Assembly: GCA_028023455.1 (NCBI GenBank)
Contig: JAQFVV010006312.1
Location: forward strand, 2,703,898-2,767,897
Direction: 5' to 3'
Length of the DNA: 64,000 bases
Origin: Epiperipatus broadwayi
Lineage: Eukaryota > Onychophora > Udeonychophora > Euonychophora > Peripatidae
Part shown: piece after piece, positions 28,236 to 40,948 of the stretch
How the letters are laid out: every line of letters starts with the position of its first letter
Numbering within the stretch: position 1 is the stretch's first letter
Program-made: the position numbers and the translations under genes
Notes under the pieces: model-generated
What the model saw: only the letters and a program-made list of their open reading frames with translations
Databases searched by the model: none
What the model was told of the DNA's origin: nothing

Positions 28236-28397
28236 GAAACATATCTATGGATAAACGGAAGAATGTGATTAAAATAAAATACATTTTCAAAGTAGTAATC
28301 ATACGATAAAGATAACAGCTTATTATTCTTATTTTTTTAAATGCTTACAGCAGAAAACTATTGACAAATGTGCATCAAAATTTAAAATCATAATCTT

Positions 28398-28500
28398 GCA
28401 TTGGTGGCCGAGAGGTCAGCGCGACTGCCTTGCATTTGCAGGCAGTTGCCCGGGTTGCGGGTTCGCGTCCCGGCCGATGCTATGACATTAAAAAAAAAAA
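28398..28500 (+). mobile_element. tRNA-derived SINE with poly(A) tail and target duplication
   Basis: The head, GCATTGGTGGCCGAGAGGTC through CCGGCCGATGC, keeps a 7-bp acceptor stem (GCATTGG with CCGATGC, one G-U), an A box (TGGCCGAGAGG), a B box (GGTTCGCGTCC) and a long variable arm as in class II tRNAs (Ser/Leu type). The anticodon arm is enlarged by a TTTGCA duplication. A TATGACATT linker and a run of As follow. AATCATAATCTT upstream and AATCATATATCTT downstream look like a target duplication with one indel. Not a functional tRNA gene because of the anticodon loop and A-tail. Confidence 0.75.
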
Positions 28501-28502
28501 AA

Positions 28503-30536
28503 TCATATATCTTTTCCTAAATAATTAATATGATATGCCTTAATATATATATTATCTGTATTTAATATATATATATTCATTAATCTACCACTGTCTATAT
28601 ATACTTGAAATATTTATTTCAGAGAAAAATTTAGCATTTTCTTTCCAATTCTTTTAAAATTACGCAAAGTTAACAATAAAGAAAGAAAGCGTTCAATAGA
28701 GACTTTGCTATCAAAAACAAAACCAAATATTCAATTCACTTGATAGCGGTCCTCGTCTTTCTACTCCGATTCACTCCAGTCTCCAATAACTGCCCCTGGG
28801 TGCAACCTTATCACAATAAAGCATTTGTCTCTTCGTGCACCTTTGGACTATCATTTTTAACGTTTAAATGACAATTATTGAACTGAAAGTATCAAAAAGA
28901 TGAACTTTTTCGTATGATTATAGCTAAATAAAGTAGCTTTTGTATATTTTTATAAAAAGATAGTTATATAAAAAAAACATCGTGTTCTATTTATTGTTCA
29001 ATAATTGTTATCGACTAAAAATTATGAATAAAGACATATTTCTAACATTCAGGAAACAATTTCATACATGAATTAAAGAACATCGTTCGAACTTTGTTAA
29101 TCATAACGCAAACATTTTTATCCAACAGTGAACTATTAAATATAAAAATTGCAAATGTATATACTTTTAAAAAGTATATTCTAATTTGCTAATTATATTT
29201 TTAATAATCTGAGTGATTATAAAAATTCTCAGTTTAGCTTGTGGTAAAATTGGGCCAAAGGTTCCTAAATCGATTCACGTTTGAGGGAACAAAAAAAAAA
29301 CACATTCAAAAACATATGCTGAATCTAATAGATAGAAGAACTACTCTTAGCTTACTCTTTTTACTAGAAAGTCATTTAACCATCGAACAATTGACCATGC
29401 TATAAATTAAGAATAAATGGTATGTAATGGTTACAACTACAAAAAAAAAAAAAAAGGATTTAAAAATAGAAATAATTTGATTTATGATTAATAAAATAGT
29501 TATTAATATTTTAAGCTTCCTTATAAATTATTAATAAAATCTTATTACGTACAGAATATTTAAATAATAATAAACATTTTATCACCCAGGTTTTACACTA
29601 TTATATATTTACGTTTGCGTTTTTTACAGCATTCTGTATATCTTTTACAATTTCACTGGATATTTTTTTAGTTTGCTTAAAAATCATTGAGATACAATTT
29701 ATGACTTTCGTTGCCAAAGCATAACAATATATTAAGTTCTGCTTTATTTCAAATTTTTATTTTTTTTTCTCAGACACTTTAGTTTTGAATTTTTATGATA
29801 ATCCTAAAACAAATTTCTTTATAACTTAATAGCTGAAATTCACAGGCTTATATATACCTGTGTCTATATATGTAATAGACAGGGTATGAGCACAGACTTT
29901 CACATAAACCACCACTCTCCACACTATCTCATAACACTGATACACTTGAACACACATATAATAAGGCTACAACCTTAAAACTATGCGTCTGAAAAAACGA
30001 CAATAGAGACAAGATGCAATCTTCCCTCTTTTTATTTTATTTTAAAATTTTATTTAATAAATATAATTCTAGTAAAATGTTTTATTAAAAATCTTTTTTT
30101 TAGGCACATAAATATAATTTTTAAGCATTTCATTTATGTCTAATCCTAGAAATAATTACTGTACAATTACCATACTAATTTATAGCCTTAAGTGAAATAT
30201 AGCGTGGTTTTAGCACATCAAGAAAATTTTTATAGGGGGAATAGCTAAATTCTTTTAACCATCAGTGCTCACACAATCAAATTTAATTTTCATTGAACAT
30301 TTACTGACTAACTAAAATTTGCTAAAAATCAAAATTATTTTTTGGGTTTGTTATAGATCAGACTTCTAATCAAACTTCTAAATTTGCACGAATAGCTCAA
30401 AAACATGTAAAAATTTTCAAGCTCCACTTTTTAAGGTTAGTAACTTTTTATTAATAATATATTTATAAAAGTATTATAAACATGAAATTAAAAAATATAT
30501 TACCATTCTTTTTTTTTTTTTTTGGAAGTTCTGAAT
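28503..30536. other. AT-rich filler with a CpG-bearing patch at 28740-28870
   Basis: 28740-28870 is GC-richer with several CpGs and open frames on both strands (plus: LIAVLVFLLRFTPVSNNCPW; minus: MIVQRCTKRQMLYCDKVAPR), but no splice signals convince me. 29870-29965 is a family B fragment. The rest shows nothing. Confidence 0.4.
29870..29965 (-). repeat. Family B fragment
   Basis: Matches the tRNA-like portion of family B (GAGCACAGACTTTCAC to CACTTGAACACACATAT), truncated before the hammerhead. Confidence 0.65.
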
Positions 30537-30555
30537 AAAGTTAATATGTGGTCAA

Positions 30556-30632
30556 GCATTGGTGGTCGAGAGGTCCGCACAGCTGCCTTACAAGCAGTTG
30601 TCTCAGGTTAGCGGCTATTATACATGACAAAA
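30556..30632 (+). mobile_element. Second copy of the tRNA-derived SINE, decayed
   Basis: GCATTGGTGGTCGAGAGGTC at the head and a CATGAC-A-run tail match the 28398 copy. Here the anticodon arm is simple (a 7-nt loop, CTTACAA), so this copy shows the ancestral arm length. The exact 13-bp target duplication AAAGTTAATATGT flanks it (30537-30549 and 30633-30645). The B box and acceptor 3' side are mutated. Confidence 0.72.
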
Positions 30633-30645
30633 AAAGTTAATATGT

Positions 30646-32180
30646 TTGTTGTTTTTTTTAAATATATTTTTCATTTATTTTATTTGTTCTCATATAATTT
30701 TTATGCATATTCAATTCTTTAAATAAATAAAAACAATAATTTAGAGATTATTAACAGTATACTACAATGTTGTGAGGATTGAATACAATTTTTTCTCTGT
30801 GTGTTTCCTACAGTTATCCTAGTTCTGATATTTCAGTGGATATCAACTGCTATTGTCTGCATAATATAGTTGGTTCAATGCATGTCGGTATTGATAGATA
30901 TTACTATATATTTAATCCAGTCTAAAATTTAAAAAATTATGAGTTAAAATAGGATGAGTCGGCAAGTTTTGTTTCGTGCTAAACATATTCTATAAAATAT
31001 TAATATAAATTATTTCATAATACTAATTAATGAAAATAAGTGTATTTTAAAACTTCAATATACTTTTTGAGCATTGTTTGATAATTAGTGTTGGATCTGA
31101 GTAAAATGTCCCATTTTTAATTTTTGAAATTTAGTTAAAAAATACTTTCCAAAATTGGACCATGTATAAAACAGATATTTATTTTAAGGTTAAATCTAAT
31201 TGAATCATTATTTAAACATAAAGACAACATCTAGATTGAGAATACTGTCATTTTATTCTATTAATAACAATGACTTTTTATTCAAAAGAAGTGTATACTT
31301 CTTGAACAAGTGGCAAATAATTTTTTTTCAGCCATCCATAAACTTACAGATAAAATTTAACAGGATCAAACTTATAGATGAAGCAGTTTTTACAGATTGC
31401 TTGGTTATAAAAATATGTTGGAAAGTTGTAATTAAAGCTTACATCAATAAACAACAATTTATAAATAACTTATAATTTTTCATTATCCTGCATTAATGTA
31501 GTAAAGATTTCTGAATTGATTCCTCTCTAGATAGTTAAAAAAAAAATCTCTGTTAATTTAATCAAATTATTGTGTTCCGTTTATTATTAAAGTACACAAA
31601 CATATTTTCATTTGTAAAACATTGACTCTGTATATATATTTTTAAATCATAATTGATATTAAATTCGAATTTTCAAAGCAATGAATTGATGAAAGCAATG
31701 AATTATGTCTAATTCCACTATAACTTTATTTAAGCTGTAAAAAAAAAAAAAAAATCGGTTAAGAAATAGCTGACAAGAAAGTTAAAAAATAGTTAATACA
31801 GAAATAAAGAGGATATTCAAACTAACAATTAATAAAATATCTAGAGCTAGGAAAAAAGACGAAATTTTTTCTAACACTAGAGAGCTTTTGATACAATTAC
31901 ACAAAACTCCCAGGCAAAACTTAAATATATCAAGAATATTTGTGCAACGTGCAGTGAAGAAAAAACAAAACAAAACAAAAGCCATTTAAAAAAAAGTATA
32001 AATATAATAGATAAAGATTAGCATCAATGTTTTGAATTCTAAAATATAACATTATAATAATAATGAAAATGTATTTTATAAATCATTACAAAAGATGATT
32101 CGTTTATATTAGCAATTTTATCATAATTGAAAAGCATTGATATGGAATACACTATTAAAGTAATTTGAGGTTTCAGAAAT
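30646..32180. other. AT-rich filler
   Basis: No feature recognised. The 91-codon and 67-codon open frames here have no domain signature. Confidence 0.5.
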
Positions 32181-33463
32181 GTCTTAAAATTATTATCATT
32201 TTGAATCATCATCAGTCCATTGAGTAATGATAGTCATTCCAAGATTAATTTTTCTTTTTGGAACTTTTGTGATTTCATCAAAATTTCTTATCTATTCTTT
32301 CTCTTTCATGTAGAGTCCTTTTCTAGATATTTTATAACTACTGGGATAAATTTAAAACTTTAGTTTTTTATCTATTGTCATTTCTTCTACTAATCATTTC
32401 AACTTCATTTTAGTCTCTTAAATTTTTAAATTATCTTAATTTATACTTGGTTTTTCTCTCATCCACAAATTTCAATTTTAACCTGTTTATATCAATCTCA
32501 ATATACATTTTTTTTAAAAAATTGTATCAGTTATCTTCCTATTGATTTCATTCAAATGTGAATCATATTCAAAATCTGTTAATATTTGAAAACAATTTGT
32601 AAGTTCTAATTTAAATCCACTGAAATATTTCTGAAGATTAAGAATAACAACTGTGAATATTGTAATTCTTAATAACATTTGATCTCTAGTTTTGCATTAA
32701 CATATACCTTACAACTCACTAATTGATGATTACTTCCTGTGTTGAATTTATTAAGAACATTACAATTTTGAAATACACATTTCTGTTAGTAAAAATAAAA
32801 TCCATTTCTGCTGCATTTTCATTTCCATTCTCGTTTAGCCTTTTTCTCAAAAATAGAATTCATAATATAAAGTTTTTCCTTTTCTGCAATTTTCACAAGT
32901 CTATGATCTCTCTCATTTCTATCAACATAACTGAATTTACCTACAGCTCTTTCACCTTTTAATTGTTAAGCAATTTTAGCATTAAAGTTTCCCATGACAA
33001 TTTTAAAATGTAACTTTTGTATGTCCATATAAAATATTTACTTATTTATCACTATGAGAACTTGTTGGGGCATAAATCTGAATTATCTGCATTTGGTATC
33101 TGCTATTAAGATGGGTAACTAATCTTGCTACTCTGTTCAATCTACCATCAACCTCCACAATGTTGTTCTTTCACTTCTTATTTGTAATAAATCCTACCCC
33201 ACGTGTACTTCTACCATTTGTGCCTTTGTAGTCAGTACATGTCCACTTTTTAAATCAATCAATTGATTCTTCACCTCTTATTATAATTTCAAAAACCTAT
33301 AATATCCCATTAAATATGACACAGTTTCAGTAGAAAGTGACCTATAGTTGTAAATACCCTGTAGTTGTAAATACCTAAATAAAAAGAAAGAATAAACTGG
33401 ATTTAAGATGACTTTAGTAAAGTGGATCATAAGAGAGAAGTTATAGAAAGAATCAATATACAT
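32180..33463 (-). mobile_element. RTE-type LINE fragment: endonuclease plus 3' end, RT missing
   Basis: On the minus strand, from 33400 leftward, decayed frames read GIYNYRSLSTET, GRSTRGVGFITNK, NIVEVDGRLNRVARLV, QIIQIYAP, VGKFSYVDRNERDHR and AAEMDFILTNRNVYF, the order of an RTE APE endonuclease. The linker follows. At 32210-32290, NLGMTIITQWTDDD resembles the last residues of the intact RTE at 49.4 kb, so most of RT appears to be deleted. Many stops. Confidence 0.72.
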
Positions 33464-33469
33464 AAAGTT

Positions 33470-34602
33470 TCCATTATGCTTTGGATTTGTAGATTATAAA
33501 ATGGCATTTGATTCTATAAGCATTTCTTCAGTGATTAAAACATTGGATCTTCAAGATATAGATCCAGAATATTGTCATATTCTGAATAATATTTATAAAA
33601 ATATAACAGCAACAATTAGATCACATAATGATACAAGTGAGAATTAACACTGAGAAGGGTGTGTGAAACGTTAACTATATATCTCTAAAACTTTTTACAG
33701 CAGTTTTGCAATAAGTATTTTGTGAATTAAAATGGGAAACTAAGAGATTAAAACTAAATGAGGATTATTTAAGTCGTTTAGGTTTTGCAGGTGATGTAAT
33801 TGTTTTTGAAAATAATGCTGTAGAGCTTCAGAAAGTGTTGCAGAAATTGTCAGATAAAAGTAAAAAAAGTAGAACTAAAGGTAAATGTTAAAAAGACTAA
33901 AGTTACATTCACTGAATTTTCTCAAAAAAATGTAAATAAAGATGGAATAATGATAATTTAGAAGAAGTTAACAACTATATAAATATCTTAGTCTGATTAT
34001 TACTATATATAAAAATGTAATGAATGAAAATAAACATAGAGTTAAACTTGATTGGGGTTTTTTTTTTTTTGTAGAAATAATTTAATATTAAAAAAAAATA
34101 TGCCTACATATTTGAAAAAGAGGGTTTTTAATAAATGTGTTCTAAAAGTTCTTAATTAAGAATCAGAGATGTATTCTTAACAGAAGAGAAATATAAAGTC
34201 TTCGAATCAATTAAAGAAGCATAGAGAGATATATTAGGAGTAACAAAAAGATTAAAATGAAAGACATGGGTGAGAGAAAAACAAATGATAATGACATCAT
34301 TAAAAAAATAAAGAAAATGAAAGTGGAGTAAAATAAAAAGAATAAAGTGAAGTTGGGCTGGACATATTTCTGGAAGAGATAATAATAGATGGACAGTTAG
34401 AATTTTAAATTGGATTCTAAGAAATTGTAAAAGATCTAGAACAAGACCACATGTGAGCTAGGTGGATGAAATAAAAGATAGTGTGGACCTGATATAGAGA
34501 GGAGGATCTAGAGATGAGAAAAAATGGATTAATCTTAGAGAGCCTTCATCCTGCAGTAAAACAGTATCTGTTGAAAATTATGATGATGATGATGATGATA
34601 TA
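33470..34602 (+). mobile_element. RTE-type LINE fragment: RT to 3' end, decayed
   Basis: Begins inside RT (VDYKMAFDSISISSVIKTLD near 33490) and runs to a GATGATGAT-type tail at about 34583-34600. It is collinear with the better preserved copy at 49.4-50.5 kb but full of stops and frameshifts. It stands head to head with the 32.2-33.46 kb fragment. Confidence 0.78.
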
Positions 34603-34783
34603 GAACATATTTTTGAGGGTTCTACCATGTCTATTAAAAGTCTAATTTTTAGAGAATAAAATACATTTATTAAAAACTTTGCTTTTTAAATATGGAACTC
34701 AGATTTTCTAAGCACCCTTCAACTATCCACACTACTACCACTGATACACATGATCACACACATGTAGAAAAGATAAATAATCA

Positions 34784-34862
<79 letters not shown>

Positions 34863-35305
34863 CATGATGAACAAGCATTCATCAGTTGGTCCAGATTATC
34901 ATCTCTTGCACATATGTATAATCAGTGATCAGTTTATATTAAGATAGCAATTCTTCATACTTTAATGGACAAGCTTTAATCTAATCCAACCTCCAACCTG
35001 TCATCTATCTATACCATTGAAAATCTGGTGGATGCAAAGCCCAATTCCCATGCTGATGCCAATATTATTGCTGCACCCATGTAGACCTCAAGTCCCTGAT
35101 GTATTAGGACCTTATCCATTTAAAGACATAGAAGAGGGATGGGAAAATGCAGGCTTAATGTGTAAATATTTGAAATACAGGCATTCTTCATATACCTGAA
35201 GCTTAATTGTAAATATAGAGAATTTGAATTCAGTCATTCAAGAGCACTTCAACTATCCATACTATTTCATACTACTGTTACCCATGTAGAAAAAAATAAA
35301 TAGTC

Positions 35306-35349
35306 ATCAATATACATATTTCATGCTGAACCAGCACTCATCAGTTGCT
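35306..35349 (-). ncRNA. Hammerhead motif, family B (core intact, weak helix I)
   Basis: Minus strand: AGCAA, CTGATGA, helix II GTGCT-GGTTC-AGCAT, GAAA, AU-rich helix III, TA before the cleavage site, then TTGAT. Core bases are all present and the closing helix II pair is a G-U wobble. Helix I is reduced to three pairs. Confidence 0.55.
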
Positions 35350-36281
35350 TCAAATTATCATCTCTCACATGCATATATAATCAGGGTTCAGTTTATATTT
35401 AGATAGAAAATTTTCATACTTTAATGGACATGCTTCAATGTAATCCAACCTCCAACTCTTCAGCCATCCATATCATTGAAAATCTGATCATGAAAAGCCT
35501 AAATACCATGCTGATGCCAATATTACTGTCAAGCTCTTATAGAAATTAAGTCACTCTAATTCCTTATGTATTGGACCCCATCCATTTAAATACATAGAAG
35601 AGGGATGGGCAGAGTGCAGGCTTAATGTGTAAATATTTGAAATATGAGAATTATTCATATACCTGGAGCTTAATTGTAAATATAGGGAATTTGAAGTCAG
35701 ACATTTTCAATTTTATAGTTTGGTGAAAATTTGGTGGTTGGATAAGAAAGAAGCCTGTTCATTAAAGTATGAAAATTTGCTATCTTAATATAAACTGAGC
35801 ACTGATTATGTATATGTGTGAGAGATGATAATCTGGACCAACTGATAAGTGCTAGTTCTACACAAAATATTATATTGGTGATTATTTATCTTTTATACAT
35901 GTATGTGGTCATGTGTTTCAGTGGTATGAAATAGGGTGGATAGTTGGAGGGTGCTTGGATGTCTGAGTTCAAATGCCCTATATTTACAATTAAGCTTCAG
36001 ATATATGAAGAATGCCTGTATTTCAAATATTTACACATCAAGCCTACACCTTGCCCATCCCTCTTCTATGTATTTAAATAGATGGTCTTATTATACATGA
36101 GGGATCAGAGTGACAATGTCTACAAGGGATTTCCAATAATATTAGCCTCAACATGGGATTTGGGCTTTCCATCATCCAATTTTCAATGGTATGGCTGGCA
36201 GAAGAGATGGAGGTTGGATTACATTAAAGCTTGTCCATTAAATTATGAAAATTTGTTATTATAATATAAATTGAGCCCTGA

Positions 36282-36351
<70 letters not shown>

Positions 36352-36362
36352 TGATAATCTAG

Positions 36363-36406
36363 ACCAGCTGATGAGTGCTGGTTCAGCGTAAAATACATAT
36401 ATTGGT
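36363..36406 (+). ncRNA. Hammerhead motif, family B (GAAA mutated)
   Basis: ACCAG, CTGATGA, helix II GTGCT-GGTTC-AGCGT, then AAAA in place of GAAA, AU-rich helix III and TTGGT. Likely inactive. Confidence 0.5.
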
Positions 36407-36599
36407 GATTATTTATCTTTTCTAATTGTGTGTGGTCATGTGTATCAGTGGTATTGAGATAGTGTGGATAGTTAAAGAGTGCTTGAAGGTCTGAATTAAA
36501 ATCCCCTATATTTACAATTAAGCTCCAGTTATATGAAGAATGCCTGTATTTCAAATATTTACTTTTCAAATATATAAATATATATTCTTTTAATATTCA

Positions 36600-37990
36600 A
36601 TTTTTTTTTTATCAAAATATAGCTTCTAAGTTTAGTTCCATCGTTTATGTTTCCACTCACATTAATAATCTCTTTAAGATAATTACAATTCTTAATTCCA
36701 AATTCATTATTAACAATCTTCATTTTCTTTTTTTCTTAATAAACCATCATCATAACGTTAATTTCTATCTTTAACTTTATTTCTTTAACTTTATCCACGC
36801 TTATTATAATACTTTCTAAAACTCTGAAGCATTATTTTCTAAAGCAATCACATCAACTTTTACAATTTAATTCCTTTAAATAGTATTCACTTATTTTAAT
36901 TTTCTGAACTTTAATTTTTATCTATAAATTATTTTCCCGAAACTGCTTTAAAATGTTTGGAAGGATAAAATCCCTCTTCGGTTGACACTTATTGATGTTG
37001 ATTTTCTTATGATTATCAGGTATCTAATTATTGTTGTTGTATTTTGGTAAATATTCTTCAAAATTTGGCAATGCTTTAGTTCTTGATATTTTCAGAGTTT
37101 TAATCTTCATAGAAATTTTCATCCATAAATCCTACCAAAAAAAAAAAATTCAAAAATTTGTAGATCATTATTTCATAATATTTTTAATATGTTTCTGAAT
37201 ACTTAGATTAAAAATTTTTTCCTGCTTATTCTTTTGGTTGATTTGAATCCAGGATCAATGCATAATCTTACATCTTATAGTGAACTGAGAGAGGCTAAAT
37301 AAATCTGTAATCTCTAATATATAAATTATATATTTTAAACTTTTGTTAATATTAATATTACTATTACATTTTTTCAACCATCTGTTATATTTTTATAATT
37401 TAGATATATAACATTTTGTTTTATAGAAATTTCCTTTATTTTTGACTTGAATTTTTTTTTAATGTCTATAATGACTTCAACACTTCCAGATCTTTTTTTC
37501 TTGTCATAGATTTAATTGCACGTTTCACTTCTGTATTCAAATCGTTTAGTTTATTTTTTAAAAGATCTTTTTTATATAGTAAGGATGATTTTTTTTCTAA
37601 TTTTTTTATTGCTATATATTTTTGTATGATTTTTTCATACTTTTAATGATGTCATCTCTTTTAATTGTAATCATGTCACTCCTTTTTTTATTTCCAAAAT
37701 AAACATATTCGATATATTTTTAAACATCTTCTATTAAAGCTTTCCTTGACTTTTGCAGTTACACTTTCTTATGTCTTCAATAAATTTTTTTTTATATAAT
37801 TATAATAAAGCACCAGATGTTCAATATTCTAAATATAGTTTTTAAATACCTTCATATCCCTACTTTCTTTGTTGTTGTTTTGTTTCTAATATCTGTGTCC
37901 ATGTTTTATTATTTTTAATATAGTATCTGTCATCTTTGTCTAAGCCATCTTTAAAGTATGTTAACAATTTAAAAGTATTTGTAATTTCAG
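36600..37990 (-). mobile_element. RTE-type LINE fragment, heavily decayed
   Basis: On the minus strand near 36870, DVIALENNASEF aligns with DVVVFANNASEL of the copy at 49.4 kb, followed by NCNYLKEIINVSGNI against SYKYLGQIINTDGNI. 37410-37800 resembles the pre-RT linker. Every frame is broken. Confidence 0.6.
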
Positions 37991-38094
37991 GCTTAAATAT
38001 TGAGTATTTCTGTATATATATTATAACGGTCGGGAATTGAAATAAAATTATCCAGTCTTATTGTAATCTGCCGTACAGGGCACCACTAGGCCTA

Positions 38095-40948
38095 GGTATA
38101 ATGTATTTTACACAATAGATTATGTATTGGTAGAGAAAGAGGGAATGAATAAAATATGGAAAATTAAGGTGTTTGATAATGAAGAGAGAGTATGTAATAG
38201 TGATCATAATTTTATTATAATAGAAATGGTTAGTAATGTGATGGAGGATAGAAATAAAGGTAGAAATAATAGTGAAAGATGTGGATGGAGAGTGAATGAT
38301 AAGAATAAGTTGGAAGAATATAAATTAAAAGTTGAAGAAACCATGGAACAGTTGGATGGGGATGAGTATAAGGACTGGTGTGGTGAAATAGAAAAGTGGC
38401 AAATAGGGTTTTAGTTGAGAATATGCAGAAGAATAAAAGTAATAAAAAATGAGAGTTAGTAAAAGTGTAAAAGAGAGGAAAGAAGCATGCAGAGAATATA
38501 AGTGTGCTATTAAGAACAAAGAAAGTGAAAATGATATTAATGCTAAATGGGGAAAGTACTTAGAAAAGAAGTTGGCTAAAATGGATAATTATAGAGAGAG
38601 AGGATGAAGTTAAATAGTAAATTGTTGGAGGATATTAATAAAAGTGGAAGAGATGGGAGTAAAAAATTTTGGAATTACATTAAAAGGAGAAATGTAGGGG
38701 AAAGAGAGATAGTATTAATAGATGATGAGGGAATAGAGTGTAGCTCTAGAGAAGAGGTAGAGAGAATTTTAAATAGATATGTAATGGATATAGAAAAGAT
38801 GTTAGATGTGAAGGAAGTAGTGATAGAAAAATGAAAGCAGTTAGTAATGGAAATATTAGGTTCACAAAAAATGAATTGAATGAGGCAGGGAAGAGATTGA
38901 AAAGTGGAAAGGTGAGAGTTTTAGATGGATGGGCAGCAGAGATGGCAATGAATTTAGGGCATAGAGCAAAAGCAAAGTTATTATCATGTTTTAATAAGAT
39001 GGCACAGAAGACAGTTTTTCTGGTTAGTTGGAGTAATACAAGAATAAGATTATTATTTAAAGGAAAGGGTAAGGATCATAGAAAGTTAAATAATTATAGA
39101 CCGATAGTGGTAACATCAGTTTTATATAAAGTTTTCTCATATATGGTAGCTGGAAGAGTTGTAAAATGTATGGAAGAGAATAATGTAGTGGAGGAAATGC
39201 AAAGTGGTTTTAGGTCAGATAGGAGTATAGAAGATAGTTTGTTTGTAGTTACACAACTTATGGAGATGAGTAGGAATTCAGGTAGATCATTATATATGAG
39301 TTTTATAGATATAGAGAAAGCATATGATAGAGTAAATAGAAATAGATTATGGGTAAGGTTAGCCAATTTGGGAATGGATGAAGCTTTAGTAAATATTATT
39401 AAGAAATTATATGAAAATAATTATTACACTTACCAGTTAGGGGATATAGAATCAGTTAAAGTTAAAAATGGGGTGGGATTAAGGCAAGGATGCCCTGTCA
39501 CTTATTTTGTTTTTGTTGTTTTTGAGTAAAATGGAGAAAGCAATAGAAAGACTAGGAAGAGGGATAGAGATACCATTAATAGGTGGCAAGGGAGTTTATA
39601 TTTTGTCAGGTCTTTTTTTTGCAGATGATATCTTTTTGTGTGCAGAAAGAAGAGAAGATATGGTAATTATGTTGAGAACATGTGCAAGGGTGGGTAAAGA
39701 GATGGGGATTAAATTTAGTGTAAGAAAAATCAAATATAATGATGGTTAATACTGGGGAAAGAGAAGATGTAGAATTTTTTTGGGGGGATATAAAGTTAAG
39801 TGTGGTGGATAGATATAGGTATTTGGGAATCATCTTATGTAATCAGGAAAATTGCTTGGATGAATGGGAGAAAAAATTGGTAAATGAAGCAAAGAAAAGA
39901 AAGGGTTTGGTAAAGAAACTAACAGTATTTTCATATAATAAATATGATGTAGCTAGAATAGTATGGAAGGGAGTTGCAGTAGCAGGGTTGACATATAATA
40001 ATGATGCATTATGTGTTAGTAAAAGGGTTTTAGATTATTTATAAAGGGAAGTAGGAAAACATGCATTAAATGCAGAGATGTGGACAGCATAGGAGGCAAT
40101 TCAAGGAGAAATGGGATGGTCACGTTTTTATATGAGAGATGCAAAAAGTAAAATGAAAATGTTTGGTAGGTTGCAGTTTATGGATAGTAAAAGAATAGCA
40201 AAAATAGTGTTCAATTGGGTTATAAGTAAAGGGCAGGTAACAAGATGGATGAGAAAGGTAATGCGGTATGCAAAAGATTTGGATAAAGAATTTATATCAG
40301 TATACTTGTATAAAAGGTGGGATGATTGTGTTAAGAGGATTGTTGAGTGTTATAGTGGTAAGGAATGGGATAAAAGAATAGAAGCATTAATAAAAATAGG
40401 AAGTTGGAGAGATGGAGAACTAGTATGGAGGGTAAGAAGAATTTAAATATATATAGAAGTAAACGGAATATTGGATGCAAGTTACTTTATGATAATAGTA
40501 AGGAAAGTAGTTTATTATTTAAGGCTTGAATGGGATATTTAGCAACAAGAGAATATACATGTAAATGGAAAACTATGGATAATTTAGTGTGCAAATTGTG
40601 TAGGGAAGGTATAGAAAATATTAGGCATCTGTTGATTGAATGTAAATGCTTGAAAGCAGAAAGGGTACAGATAATGAAGTTATGGGAGAATAGACATGAA
40701 CAAAGTGACTATACAGAAAATGAGTTATTAGTTTTTATGTTGGGTTTGCAAAAAGATAAGGGGGATTTGGATATAAAGTCCATAGAGTTGACAAAGATTA
40801 TGTTGTAGAAATGGGATGGGGCAGAATATGGAAAGACTTAAGAGTATGGAATGGAGAATAAAATGACTAACAGGTTTATCTGGGCATAATTGCTGAGATA
40901 TTCTTGACTTCGTTTAAGGAGAAGCCAAATACATCACATCACATACAT
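38095..40948 (+). mobile_element. 5'-truncated LINE with C-terminal zinc-knuckle-like motif
   Basis: Starts inside the endonuclease (TIDYVLVEKEG, SDHNFIIIE) at about 38110, continues with a linker and RT (NNYRPIVVTSVLYKVFS, FIDIEKAYDRVNRNRLW, GLRQGCP, FFADDIFLC with the catalytic Asp pair at 39624-39629, RYRYLGIIL). The C-terminus has CKLCREGIENIRHLLIEC (CX2CX7-8HX4C). The frame is broken five or six times (near 38414, 38834, 39520, 39745, 40044 and 40446). It ends near an ACATC-rich tail at 40930-40948. It differs from both other LINE types here; the CR1/jockey group is my best guess. Local GC and purine bias on the plus strand set it apart. Confidence 0.8.

Larger units (their letters stand above)
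34680..36565. repeat. Four-unit family B array, two tandem units facing two tandem units
   Basis: Two minus-sense units (about 34690-35160 and 35160-35640, period 459 bp measured between hammerhead cores) and a short third start are followed, after a switch near 35700-35740, by two plus-sense units (about 35740-36230 and 36230-36565). (TA)n tracts lie at 34786-34862 (helix III position) and 36283-36345 (a different position, upstream of the core). tRNA-like boxes occur in each unit. Confidence 0.82.

Noticed and set aside
28398-28480. Functional tRNA gene
   Set aside because: The anticodon loop is malformed, a poly(A) tail and target duplication follow, and a sister copy exists, so it is a SINE.
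31200-31475. 91-codon open frame
   Set aside because: Composition follows the AT-rich background; no splice sites, domain or codon bias.
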